Positions 24,682 to 32,525 of a stretch of 64,000 bases of DNA are shown in pieces. A program made the position numbers and the translations under genes. The DNA is from Gimesia sp. (GTDB taxonomy: Bacteria > Planctomycetota > Planctomycetia > Planctomycetales > Planctomycetaceae), in contig NZ_JAVJSQ010000029.1 of NCBI RefSeq assembly GCF_040219335.1, positions 248,001 to 312,000 of the forward strand. The letters run 5' to 3'. The notes below the pieces were generated by a model, which did no database searches, was not told where the DNA came from, and was given only the letters and a program-made list of their open reading frames with translations. Position 1 is the first letter of the stretch; each line of letters opens with the position of its first letter.

Positions 24682-27558
24682 TCAGGGACTCAGGGGGGAA
24701 TTCGAAGGAGATTCACTCCCGCTGGTTTGCTGGTAGAGCCTGGGTTCGGGTGTATAGGCAATGACGCGCAGGTCATCAAACAGGATCGCCCCCAGCCCAT
24801 ACAGGTACATCGAGAGCGTGAAGGTTTCGCTCCGGGGAACTTCCCGGATGACGTCAATCTTCTGCCAGCTGCTCTGCGCATTCCAGTGCAAAGCCCCGCC
24901 CGGACCCATAATGCTGTCTTCCAGCGTGGCTCCCTCGGTGTGACCGATGATCGGGGAGCTCACTTTCACCCAGCCGGTGATATGCACGATCTGACCGCTG
25001 CGGACTTCCAGGGGAGGCGTGGTTACTTTGACCAGCGGATCTTCAATATAAGCAGGCACTTCACCCCGGTTGATGGGAGCGGCCAGCAGTCGCAGGCTGA
25101 AGTTTCCGGATTTCCGGTCGCGGGGATACAGCTCCGCGATCGCCTGCGTTCCTGTAATCGGATTCTGTTTATGCTTCCAGCCTTCCGCCGTCATGGTGTC
25201 GATGTCTTCGAAATCACCGGAACGCAGCAGGTTCGACTGAATCTTACCGGAACTGCGGCCGATCTGTTCGATCATCCGCCAGTGGTCGGGCAGAGTACTG
25301 TAGGCAATCGTGTAAGGGCTGGTGACTGCCGAATCAAAATTGTGTGTCGCTTCCCGCCACTGACTTCTCTGCAGGATTCGCAGCAGCTGCATCGCATCGC
25401 GGGCCTGGAGTCGCGCGCGGTGATAATCTTTGCTCGCCAGGGACTGTTCTGCCTGGGTAGACAGTTTGCGGGAACGTTCCAGAATCGCCGGTCCATCCAG
25501 GCGGGCTATCTGGCTGACTCCCATATTCACCAGTAACGCATTCGTCTGTTCGCAGCGTTTCAGCTTGGCACTGCTCATCTGTACGCAGGCCTCTGCGGAT
25601 TGCGCACTCATCCCGGCAATTTTCCGACGCAGATTTTCAATCAAGCCCTGATCCGACGTCATGATGATGATCGAGGTCATGTCAAATTTGGGAATGCGGA
25701 TCTGCACTCCACCGTTGACCCGTTTACGGTCCAGGTTACGAATTTCGGTGGTACTCACTTCCCAGACAGAAGCAGAAACGTTTCCGCCTGGAATGACAAT
25801 CGTCGCGTCGTTCCCCGCCATCTGGTCTGGAACAAACTGGGCATCGTGACGATACCAGACCGGGAGAATCAGGGTTCCGAACTCGGATTGAATCACGGCG
25901 GCCTGCAGTTCCTCCGCTGCCTGTTTTTCTCTGAGCATCTGCATTTCCCGCTCCGCGAGGCGCTCGTCACGGATCAGGCGGTCTTTACCCGAGGTCTTGA
26001 AGTCAGCTCCCAGCTGACCGATCCGGGGCGTTTCGCGTTGCTTCAGATTAAAGGGAACGTGTGAAATCACGGTTCCTGCTGCCAGCCAGGGCTCGATCAG
26101 GTCAATCTCCAGATTCAACTGCTCAATCGCCAGCTTCCGTTCCAGAGCACCTGGTGCAGAGGTCTCATCCAGTCTGCTGGTGGTCCAGTAGCCTGCCCCC
26201 CGGCAACCTGCGGAAAGGGCGCTATAGGTCTGCAGGCGAATCTGTTCGGGCTCCACTACGATTGGTAGCTTATTCGCAGTCTCCCGCCATTGACTGTTGG
26301 CTGCCGTGGGTTCTGTTTGAATCCACGTCCACAGAAATCGGCCCGGCGCAACCTGTGTTTTTTCAATCAGTGTTTGCCGGTAGTCCAGCAGGCTGATATC
26401 GCTGTTCAGAATCCGTGGACTGGAACCGATCATTGAGACTTCACGCGAGATCTGTCGCTCTTTGCCTTGCACATCCGCCATGATGGGACGTTTGAACTGC
26501 TGATCTGCACTCTGAATCTGACCGACGCGGCTGCGGATTTCGTTCCACTGATGACCGGGGATTCGGGTTCCCAGGTTCCAGAAGATGATTGGCGCGGTCT
26601 GCTCATCAAAGGGGATCAGCGTCGCATCCCGGGAGGGGAGAAACGATCCCTGCGAGTCCTGGGGACGGGGCGGGGTGGCCATCGCCCACAGACCCTGGCT
26701 GCGGAGTTGTCCCAGAAAATTGTAGTCGTCGAACTGCGGTGCCCAGATCACGTTCAGGCCCGCCTGTTTCATCGTGGCCAGGTTCTCGCCATGATAGCGG
26801 GACATCCGTGGAAACATCGGTTTTCCCTGCAGTTGAACCCGGTCCAGCAGGAACTCGACAATCGGCTTGACCTGTTCTTTCTGATAAGCGGCAGCAGTCT
26901 GCAGTACTGTCTCATTCGGATGGACGATGGGTGAGAGCTTCAGGTCATCCATCAGGAATTCCACTTTATCCGAAGAGGATCGGGTGACGACCAGCACCCG
27001 TTCCACGTACATCTCACGAGTATCCAGTTGACGCAGTTTGCTGCGGCCGCGTAACAGTCCCAGCGACTGATTCACCAGCGGCTCCGAAGTCGTGCACTTC
27101 AGTTTCTGCCACTGTCCTTCGTCGGTATAGGTGTCACCAATCAGGTAGATGCGTGCCGCTGTACCGGTTTCCGGGTCGATCTGGTGTGGCAGCACCGCTT
27201 CCAGTCCAATCCGTGTGCCCCGGCGGTTCGATTTCAGCCAGAGTGAGACCGTCAGTTCGTTAATGATCCGACTGGCCGGCAGTGCATGCGATAACTCGAT
27301 CAGCGATCCCAGATTTCCCGTGGAGACCTGCAGATGCTCGCAGGCAGCGCCCGCATGTTGCGCGGTCGTATTACGGACATGCCAGTTCTTGCGGGCCATG
27401 TTGGGATCGATGCGGACCTGCCAGCTGACACGGGAGGTGTCATCAAAGCCGGCTTCAAAAGACTCGGCGCGCAACGAGAGCGGTACTGATAAAACCAGCG
27501 GGAGAACGAGTAGCAGAACCCACGTTCTTGAAATCAGTTCACCGATTTTTCCTGGCAT
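24682..27558 (-). CDS. Very long exported protein, glycosidase-like middle region
   Basis: A 958-residue protein that I cannot assign to a named family. The ATG at 27556-27558 is preferred to the TTG one codon earlier. Seen: a signal peptide (WVLLLVLPLVLSVPLSLRA), an N-terminal jelly-roll-like region (residues ~30-210, ELTVSLWLKSNRRGT, DEGQWQKLKC), a middle part that reads like a TIM-barrel glycoside hydrolase start (GKPMFPRMSRYHGENLATMK, GLNVIWAPQFDDY), an alpha-helical region around 640-740, and a C-terminal carbohydrate-binding-like sandwich (SGNFSLRLLAAP, QIVHITGWVKVSSP, LYGLGAILFDDLRVI). No catalytic acid pair could be confirmed. A secreted polysaccharide-interacting protein is the best guess. 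Confidence 0.8.
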   Translation of the reverse strand: MPGKIGELISRTWVLLLVLPLVLSVPLSLRAESFEAGFDDTSRVSWQVRIDPNMARKNWHVRNTTAQHAGAACEHLQVSTGNLGSLIELSHALPASRIINELTVSLWLKSNRRGTRIGLEAVLPHQIDPETGTAARIYLIGDTYTDEGQWQKLKCTTSEPLVNQSLGLLRGRSKLRQLDTREMYVERVLVVTRSSSDKVEFLMDDLKLSPIVHPNETVLQTAAAYQKEQVKPIVEFLLDRVQLQGKPMFPRMSRYHGENLATMKQAGLNVIWAPQFDDYNFLGQLRSQGLWAMATPPRPQDSQGSFLPSRDATLIPFDEQTAPIIFWNLGTRIPGHQWNEIRSRVGQIQSADQQFKRPIMADVQGKERQISREVSMIGSSPRILNSDISLLDYRQTLIEKTQVAPGRFLWTWIQTEPTAANSQWRETANKLPIVVEPEQIRLQTYSALSAGCRGAGYWTTSRLDETSAPGALERKLAIEQLNLEIDLIEPWLAAGTVISHVPFNLKQRETPRIGQLGADFKTSGKDRLIRDERLAEREMQMLREKQAAEELQAAVIQSEFGTLILPVWYRHDAQFVPDQMAGNDATIVIPGGNVSASVWEVSTTEIRNLDRKRVNGGVQIRIPKFDMTSIIIMTSDQGLIENLRRKIAGMSAQSAEACVQMSSAKLKRCEQTNALLVNMGVSQIARLDGPAILERSRKLSTQAEQSLASKDYHRARLQARDAMQLLRILQRSQWREATHNFDSAVTSPYTIAYSTLPDHWRMIEQIGRSSGKIQSNLLRSGDFEDIDTMTAEGWKHKQNPITGTQAIAELYPRDRKSGNFSLRLLAAPINRGEVPAYIEDPLVKVTTPPLEVRSGQIVHITGWVKVSSPIIGHTEGATLEDSIMGPGGALHWNAQSSWQKIDVIREVPRSETFTLSMYLYGLGAILFDDLRVIAYTPEPRLYQQTSGSESPSNSPLSP

Positions 27559-28061
27559 CAATGCCTGTTCTCAGCCCATCCTGGGATAAAAAGATCTTGA
27601 AACTGTACCGGTCAGTCCGGTTTTGAACAGTCTGCAGGTTTAGATCGCTTTCGATCTTAAACCAAACTGGAGTCATACTTTTCCCAGTTTCAGCAGACAG
27701 ATCACCGTTCAGCATTCTTTACGAAATGTTGAGTCCTGTCCGATTTTTGTTGCACATCGGCAACAGCCACGTTGTTAAAATACAACCCTTCGGTAAATCG
27801 CCTGAATCGAGCGATAAACCTCAGTGATTTTAGAAGAAATTGCAATCTGGGCCAATACGAAGCCTCGCTTTTTTGCGAAACTGTCTGAACAGATGCTTTT
27901 AATGCTGTATTTGCTAAGTCTCTGTACGATCATGATTTACTGTGATTGTCTAATTAAAAATTCATATTCGGCATGAAATCTGTTCTATTGGTACTGTGAG
28001 TTTTCCATCTGAAATATGGATTGAGCAGCAATCAAAGGTCTCAACTGAGAAATAGAAACTG
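27559..28061. other. Intergenic region, AT-richer than its surroundings
   Basis: Lies between divergent genes. It includes a small hairpin, ACCGG and CCGGT flanking TCAGT at 27607-27621 with four T after it, and the AT-rich stretch 27830-28020 upstream of the small plus-strand gene, where its promoter should be. I see no RNA gene or protein-coding signal. Confidence 0.4.
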
Positions 28062-28340
28062 ATGAATATGCGACTGACAGACGATTCCGATAGTGCCAGC
28101 CTCCCTCGCGAAGTCATTGACCTGGGCAAGAAAATTGCCGAACTGCCTCGGGAGCATCAGGTACACCTCGAAGTTTCCTACTCCCGAGTGGTTGAATCCG
28201 TGAAACGCCGCCGCCGTATTCTGGGACTGATTCAGGAAGCGCTCGCACAACTCCGCCTCGATGTGAAATACCTCATGTTCGACCTCGATATTACAAAAAA
28301 AGAACGTGATGAACTCAAAGCACGGCTGGAAGAAACCTAA
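28062..28340 (+). CDS. Small helical protein of unknown function
   Basis: A 92-residue, highly charged protein predicted to be almost all helix. An Arg cluster (VKRRRRILGLIQEAL) precedes a likely coiled coil (DITKKERDELKARLEE). It has no signal peptide or membrane segment. I do not recognise the family. It is a single gene, with its stop 10 bp before the convergent BASS transporter stop. Nucleic-acid or protein binding is plausible from the basic patch, but that is inference. Confidence 0.65.
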   Translation: MNMRLTDDSDSASLPREVIDLGKKIAELPREHQVHLEVSYSRVVESVKRRRRILGLIQEALAQLRLDVKYLMFDLDITKKERDELKARLEET

Positions 28341-28350
28341 GCGACACCAT

Positions 28351-29319
28351 TTACTCGTTTGACCCTTCTACCTGTTTTGCCTGGGACGCCGTTCTTCGCG
28401 ACCAGATCTGTGCCAGAATCGTTCCCGTCAACATACAGCCAAACATATAGAGTGCGGGTGGCAGCGCAATCAACTCCTGGTCAGGAAACAGCTGCCCCGC
28501 CAGCACCGCACCCAGTCCTGCGTTCTGCATGCCGACCTCCAGTGTCAGTGCCCGTCGCTTCGCTTCGTCCAGCTCGAAAGCCACTCCCGACAGATACCCT
28601 CCGACGTACCCCAGCAGATTGATCACCAGCAGTACCAGCGCCAGCGAGAAAAACACCTGCTGCAGTCGCGCCGCGTTCAGGCTGATAATCGTGGCGATGA
28701 TCCACAGGATCGAGAAGTTTGCAAACGTCGCCCCGTAACGCTGCATCACCCGCTGAAACGAATCGACCAGCAGCGACAACAGATGTCCCGTAATCACGGG
28801 TAACACCACCTGGGTCAGCAGATTGACAAAACTGTTCTTCGCCAGTTGAACAGCATCGATTTCCGTTCCTGAAACCGCCAGGTACAGAAACAGGGGCACC
28901 ACGAGTGGCGAAAGCAGCGTTGCCGATGTCGTCAGGCAGACCGAATAACTCACGTTACCCCGCGCCGTCAGCGTGAGTACATTCGAAGCCATCGCGCCCG
29001 GCACACATCCCACCAGGATAATTCCGATCCGCAATTCAGGCTGGTCCAGGAAGAACAGACTCATCAGGTAACCCAGGCCCGGCATCAACGTGTATTGCAC
29101 AAATGTGCCACTCAATACAGTGTGCCAGCGTCGGAAGACCTCACGAACTTCCTCGCGGGGCAGCAGCGCTCCGATCACGAACATCGTCGCGGTAAACAGA
29201 TATCCCAGGTATGACTGTGAATCGTGAAAGGGGTGAAAATCTCCCGGGACGACGTCATCCCAGATGACGGCCACACCTGAGAGCAGGATCAGCCAGAGCA
29301 GCAGAAATCGTTGCAGCAT
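28351..29319 (-). CDS. Bile acid:sodium symporter (BASS/SBF) family transporter
   Basis: A 322-residue integral membrane protein with about nine to ten hydrophobic helices. Family landmarks include TATMFVIGALLPREEV, FVQYTLMPGLGYLM, LVGCVPGAMASNVLTLTARG with its crossover-type helix break, and GMQNAGLGAVLAGQLFPD near the C-terminus. BASS proteins co-transport organic anions (bile acids, pantoate, pyruvate and others) with sodium; the substrate here is unknown. It is divergent from the ubiD-like gene. Confidence 0.92.
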   Translation of the reverse strand: MLQRFLLLWLILLSGVAVIWDDVVPGDFHPFHDSQSYLGYLFTATMFVIGALLPREEVREVFRRWHTVLSGTFVQYTLMPGLGYLMSLFFLDQPELRIGIILVGCVPGAMASNVLTLTARGNVSYSVCLTTSATLLSPLVVPLFLYLAVSGTEIDAVQLAKNSFVNLLTQVVLPVITGHLLSLLVDSFQRVMQRYGATFANFSILWIIATIISLNAARLQQVFFSLALVLLVINLLGYVGGYLSGVAFELDEAKRRALTLEVGMQNAGLGAVLAGQLFPDQELIALPPALYMFGCMLTGTILAQIWSRRTASQAKQVEGSNE

Positions 29320-29449
29320 GGTTCACTTTTCCGGAAAGATGGTTGTTTCAGGATCGGAATAATCTATAAGGTTCACAGTCACCATCATTTGTTGACAGTC
29401 CGCAATCGGTTATGATTCCTGACTGTAAACAAAGCCTCCCTGAATTACT

Positions 29450-30931
29450 ATGAACAGCACCAGAATGATGAACGCGGACCAGCTGGCTGATTTTGTCGCC
29501 GACTTTGAAGAACATGGACAACTCGTCCGCGTCTCTGCTCCCGTCGAGTCGGAACTCGAAATCGCCGCCATCACCGAGCAGGTTCTCAAAACCGCCTCGA
29601 CTGATCCGCCCCCCGCACTGCTGTTCGACCAGGTCCGCGGCCACAAGGTTCCCGTGCTCACCAATCTGTATGGCAGCCTTCCCCGTATGCTCCAGATTCT
29701 GCGCAGCGACAGCCTCGACGCCGTCGCCGACCGCATCGCCGGGCTCGTCGCACCGGATCTCCCCGAAGGCTGGTTCGACTCTTTGAAAATCATTCCCCAG
29801 TTCTCGCAGCTGCTCAACATCAAACCCCGCACCGTCAAAACCGCCTCCTGTCAGCAGGTCGTCAAACTGGGCCGCGATGTCAATCTGAGCGAGTTTCCCC
29901 TGCTCAGGAACTGGCCCGAAGAAGCGTTTCCCACAATCACCGCCGGCCAGATCGTCACACAGGATCCCGAACTCAAGAACCGCTTCGTCGACGCACGTCC
30001 GATTCAGGTCATCTCCGATCAGCAGCTCGCCATCCGCTGGAGCCAGCACGACGCCGGCTATCAGTTGCTGCAGCAATTCCAGGCCCGACAACAGCAGATG
30101 CCCGTCGCCATCGTCCTGGGTGCCGATCCGACCTGTCTCTACGCCGCTCATGCGCCACTCCCTTCGATTACCGATCCATACGCCTTCAGCGGTTTCCTCC
30201 GCAACCAGGCACTGGAACTCGTTCGCTGTCGCTCTGTCGATCTCGATGTCCCCGCCCAGGCGGAAATCGTAATGGAGGGCTTCATCGATACAACGGCAGA
30301 TCCAATTACCGTGGGCCCCGTTGCTAATCCCACTGGTTTTTACAGTTCACCCACTGAAATCTTCCCTTTACAGTTGTCCGCGGTCACACATCGCTCCAAT
30401 CCGATCTGGCCCGCTCTGATTCCCGCTGCTCCGCCTTCCGAGTCAGGTCTGTTCGCCCAGGTGACCGCGCGGCTCTTTCTGCCGCTGCTCAAACTGCTGG
30501 TCCCTGAAATCGTCGACGTCCATTTCCCCGCCGCAGGCATGGGACGCTACCTGTTATTTGTGAGCATCCGAAAATCTTACCCGCATCAGGCACGTCGCGT
30601 GGTAAATGCATTGTGGAGTCTGGAACGGTTACTATCATTAAAGATGATCGTGGTGGTCGACAGCGACACCGACGTCCAGGACGAACAACTCGTCTGGTCG
30701 CGCGTCTGCACCAACGTGAATCCGGGGCGGGACCTGATTTTTTCCGAAGGCCCCGGCGACGACGACGATCACAGCATGCCGGTGCAGGGGATCGGGCATA
30801 AGCTCGGTCTGGATGCCACCCGCAAATCCGCAGCGGAAGGGCACCCGCGTCCCTGGCCCGCCTCCCTGAGCATGCCTGCAGAACTACAAGAGCAGGTTCA
30901 GAGCCGCCTGGAAGAACTCGGCCTGGCCTGA
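29450..30931 (+). CDS. UbiD-family decarboxylase
   Basis: A 493-residue member of the UbiD family, whose members use prenylated FMN to (de)carboxylate aromatic or unsaturated acids. Seen: the N-terminal ELVRVSAPVESELEIAAIT-type start, a central domain with GADPTCLYAAHAPLP, and VDLDVPAQAEIVMEGFID, followed by HFPAAGMGRYLLFVSIRK. The usual N-x-G-x-Y-R segment of the cofactor pocket is replaced by RFVDARPIQV, so it is a divergent branch. Its cofactor maker UbiX is encoded two genes downstream and a UbiE-type methyltransferase lies between, which strongly suggests quinone synthesis. In planctomycetes the product is likely menaquinone, possibly by the futalosine route (inference). Confidence 0.88.
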   Translation: MNSTRMMNADQLADFVADFEEHGQLVRVSAPVESELEIAAITEQVLKTASTDPPPALLFDQVRGHKVPVLTNLYGSLPRMLQILRSDSLDAVADRIAGLVAPDLPEGWFDSLKIIPQFSQLLNIKPRTVKTASCQQVVKLGRDVNLSEFPLLRNWPEEAFPTITAGQIVTQDPELKNRFVDARPIQVISDQQLAIRWSQHDAGYQLLQQFQARQQQMPVAIVLGADPTCLYAAHAPLPSITDPYAFSGFLRNQALELVRCRSVDLDVPAQAEIVMEGFIDTTADPITVGPVANPTGFYSSPTEIFPLQLSAVTHRSNPIWPALIPAAPPSESGLFAQVTARLFLPLLKLLVPEIVDVHFPAAGMGRYLLFVSIRKSYPHQARRVVNALWSLERLLSLKMIVVVDSDTDVQDEQLVWSRVCTNVNPGRDLIFSEGPGDDDDHSMPVQGIGHKLGLDATRKSAAEGHPRPWPASLSMPAELQEQVQSRLEELGLA

Positions 30932-30956
30932 TTACAGAAGAATTGATTGAAACGTT

Positions 30957-31673
30957 ATGAATGTAGATAAAACCGGTTCCCGCGTACAACAGATGTTTGG
31001 TGAGATCGCGCCCCGTTATGATTTTATGAATCATTTCCTCTCGGGCGGCGTCGATTATTACTGGCGCTGGCGGACCGTACGGAAAGTCGCCCCTGCCGGC
31101 GAAGCACCCATTCTCGATGTCTGTACCGGCACCGGCGACCTGGCCCTCTCGTATCTCAAGAAGACCCGCGGCAAAAACCGCGTCGTGGGGGCCGACTTCA
31201 CGCATGAAATGCTCCAGCTCGCGCTCACCAAAAACGACAGCGATGCACTGACCTTCCTCGAAGCCGATACGCAGGAACTCCCCTTCAGCGATAATCAGTT
31301 CCAGATCGTCTCGGTCGCGTTTGGTCTGCGGAACGTCTCTGATACCCGTCGCGGGCTCAAAGAGATGATTCGTGTCTGCCAGCCCGGCGGACAGGTCGCG
31401 GTACTCGAATTTTCGATTCCCACCAATCCGCTGTTTCGCGCCTGCTACCAGTTTTATTTCAAACATATTCTGCCCCGCATGGGACAGCTGCTGGCCCGCA
31501 ACCAGCAGTCCGCCTATAACTATCTGCCCGAATCGGTCTCGGAGTTCCCCTACGGCAAAGCACTCGCCGACATCATGGATGAGTGCGGACTGGAAGGAAC
31601 CCGCTGGTATCCGCTCACGTTTGGTATCGCCACACTGTATACCGGCGTGAAACCCGCTGCCACCGCTTCTTAA
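30957..31673 (+). CDS. ubiE: UbiE/MenG-type demethylmenaquinone methyltransferase
   Basis: A 238-residue class I SAM methyltransferase of the UbiE/MenG family, which performs the C-methylation of the quinone ring in menaquinone (and ubiquinone) synthesis. Seen: the family start VQQMFGEIAPRYDFMNHFLS, SAM motif I LDVCTGTGDLALSY, the VSVAFGLRNVSDTRRGLKEM signature and the C-terminal LPESVSEFPYGKALADIM and LTFGIATLYTG. It is 25 bp downstream of the ubiD-like gene and 30 bp upstream of ubiX. Whether it acts on menaquinone or ubiquinone cannot be decided from the sequence alone. Confidence 0.95.
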   Translation: MNVDKTGSRVQQMFGEIAPRYDFMNHFLSGGVDYYWRWRTVRKVAPAGEAPILDVCTGTGDLALSYLKKTRGKNRVVGADFTHEMLQLALTKNDSDALTFLEADTQELPFSDNQFQIVSVAFGLRNVSDTRRGLKEMIRVCQPGGQVAVLEFSIPTNPLFRACYQFYFKHILPRMGQLLARNQQSAYNYLPESVSEFPYGKALADIMDECGLEGTRWYPLTFGIATLYTGVKPAATAS

Positions 31674-31703
31674 GTTTATGATCCAACCGCGAGGTACTCG
31701 CTC

Positions 31704-32390
31704 ATGTCCAACAATGTTGTAGTCGCAGTCACCGGCGCCAGTGGTGCCATCTATGCCGTCCGCCTGGTCGAAGTTCTGATGGCCGCCGGCTGCACCGTGC
31801 ATCTCACCATCAGTGCCGCCGCCGCACATGTCTTGCGCCACGAACTCGGTCTGAAAATCGACCTGGAAAACTTCGATCCCAAGCAGCTGCTCCCCGATCC
31901 CGATAATCAGCCCAGCGACAGCGTGCTCAGTAAAATGAAACCCACGAGCAGCGAAAGCTTCGCGCTCAGCTCCGTACTGGGCGAGGCCGAGTTCAAACAC
32001 GGAGACCTGATCTACCACCACTACCAGGATTTCTCCGCAGGCATCGCCAGTGGATCGTTCCTGACCGAAGGCATGGTGATCTGCCCCTGTTCCATGGGCA
32101 CCCTCGGCACCATCGCCGCCGGTTCCGGCAGTAACCTGATTCATCGAGCTGCGGACGTGCACCTTAAGGAACGTCGCAAGCTGATCATCGTCGCCCGCGA
32201 AACACCGCTGGGGCTGATCCCGCTGGAAAACATGGTCCGTCTTACCCAGGCAGGCGCCACCATCCTGCCCGCTGCACCCGGCTTTTATCATAACCCGGTC
32301 ACCATTCACGACCTGGTTGATTTCATCTCGGGCCGCATCTGCGATCATCTCGAAATCAGGCATGAGATTCACCAGCGCTGGGGAAAATAA
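31704..32390 (+). CDS. ubiX: UbiX flavin prenyltransferase
   Basis: A 228-residue UbiX homologue that attaches dimethylallyl phosphate to FMN, making the cofactor needed by UbiD-type decarboxylases. Seen: the N-terminal VVVAVTGASGAIYAVRLVE flavin-binding start, SVASGSF-like segment IASGSFLTEGMVICPCSMG, TLGTIAAGSGSNLIHRAADV, and the RRKLIIVARETPLGLIPLEN block. An insertion around residues 55-95 lengthens the protein slightly relative to E. coli UbiX. A GAGGTACT ribosome site precedes the ATG. Forms a unit with the ubiD-like and ubiE genes. Confidence 0.95.
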   Translation: MSNNVVVAVTGASGAIYAVRLVEVLMAAGCTVHLTISAAAAHVLRHELGLKIDLENFDPKQLLPDPDNQPSDSVLSKMKPTSSESFALSSVLGEAEFKHGDLIYHHYQDFSAGIASGSFLTEGMVICPCSMGTLGTIAAGSGSNLIHRAADVHLKERRKLIIVARETPLGLIPLENMVRLTQAGATILPAAPGFYHNPVTIHDLVDFISGRICDHLEIRHEIHQRWGK

Positions 32391-32525
32391 CGCCCCGCTT
32401 CCCGGGTGAAACTGGTTTAACTCTGTTCATCATCGCTGAACTCCTTCATTGCGATTCCGCCTCGTTCCGGTTAAAAACAGAACTGGAACTGGCACAATTT
32501 CTTGTCAATCGGACTGATCAAACTC

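Noticed and set aside
30489-32372. Open frame of 627 codons antisense to the ubiD-ubiE-ubiX genes.
   Set aside because: The plus-strand genes are certain by motif; the antisense product shows no family features.
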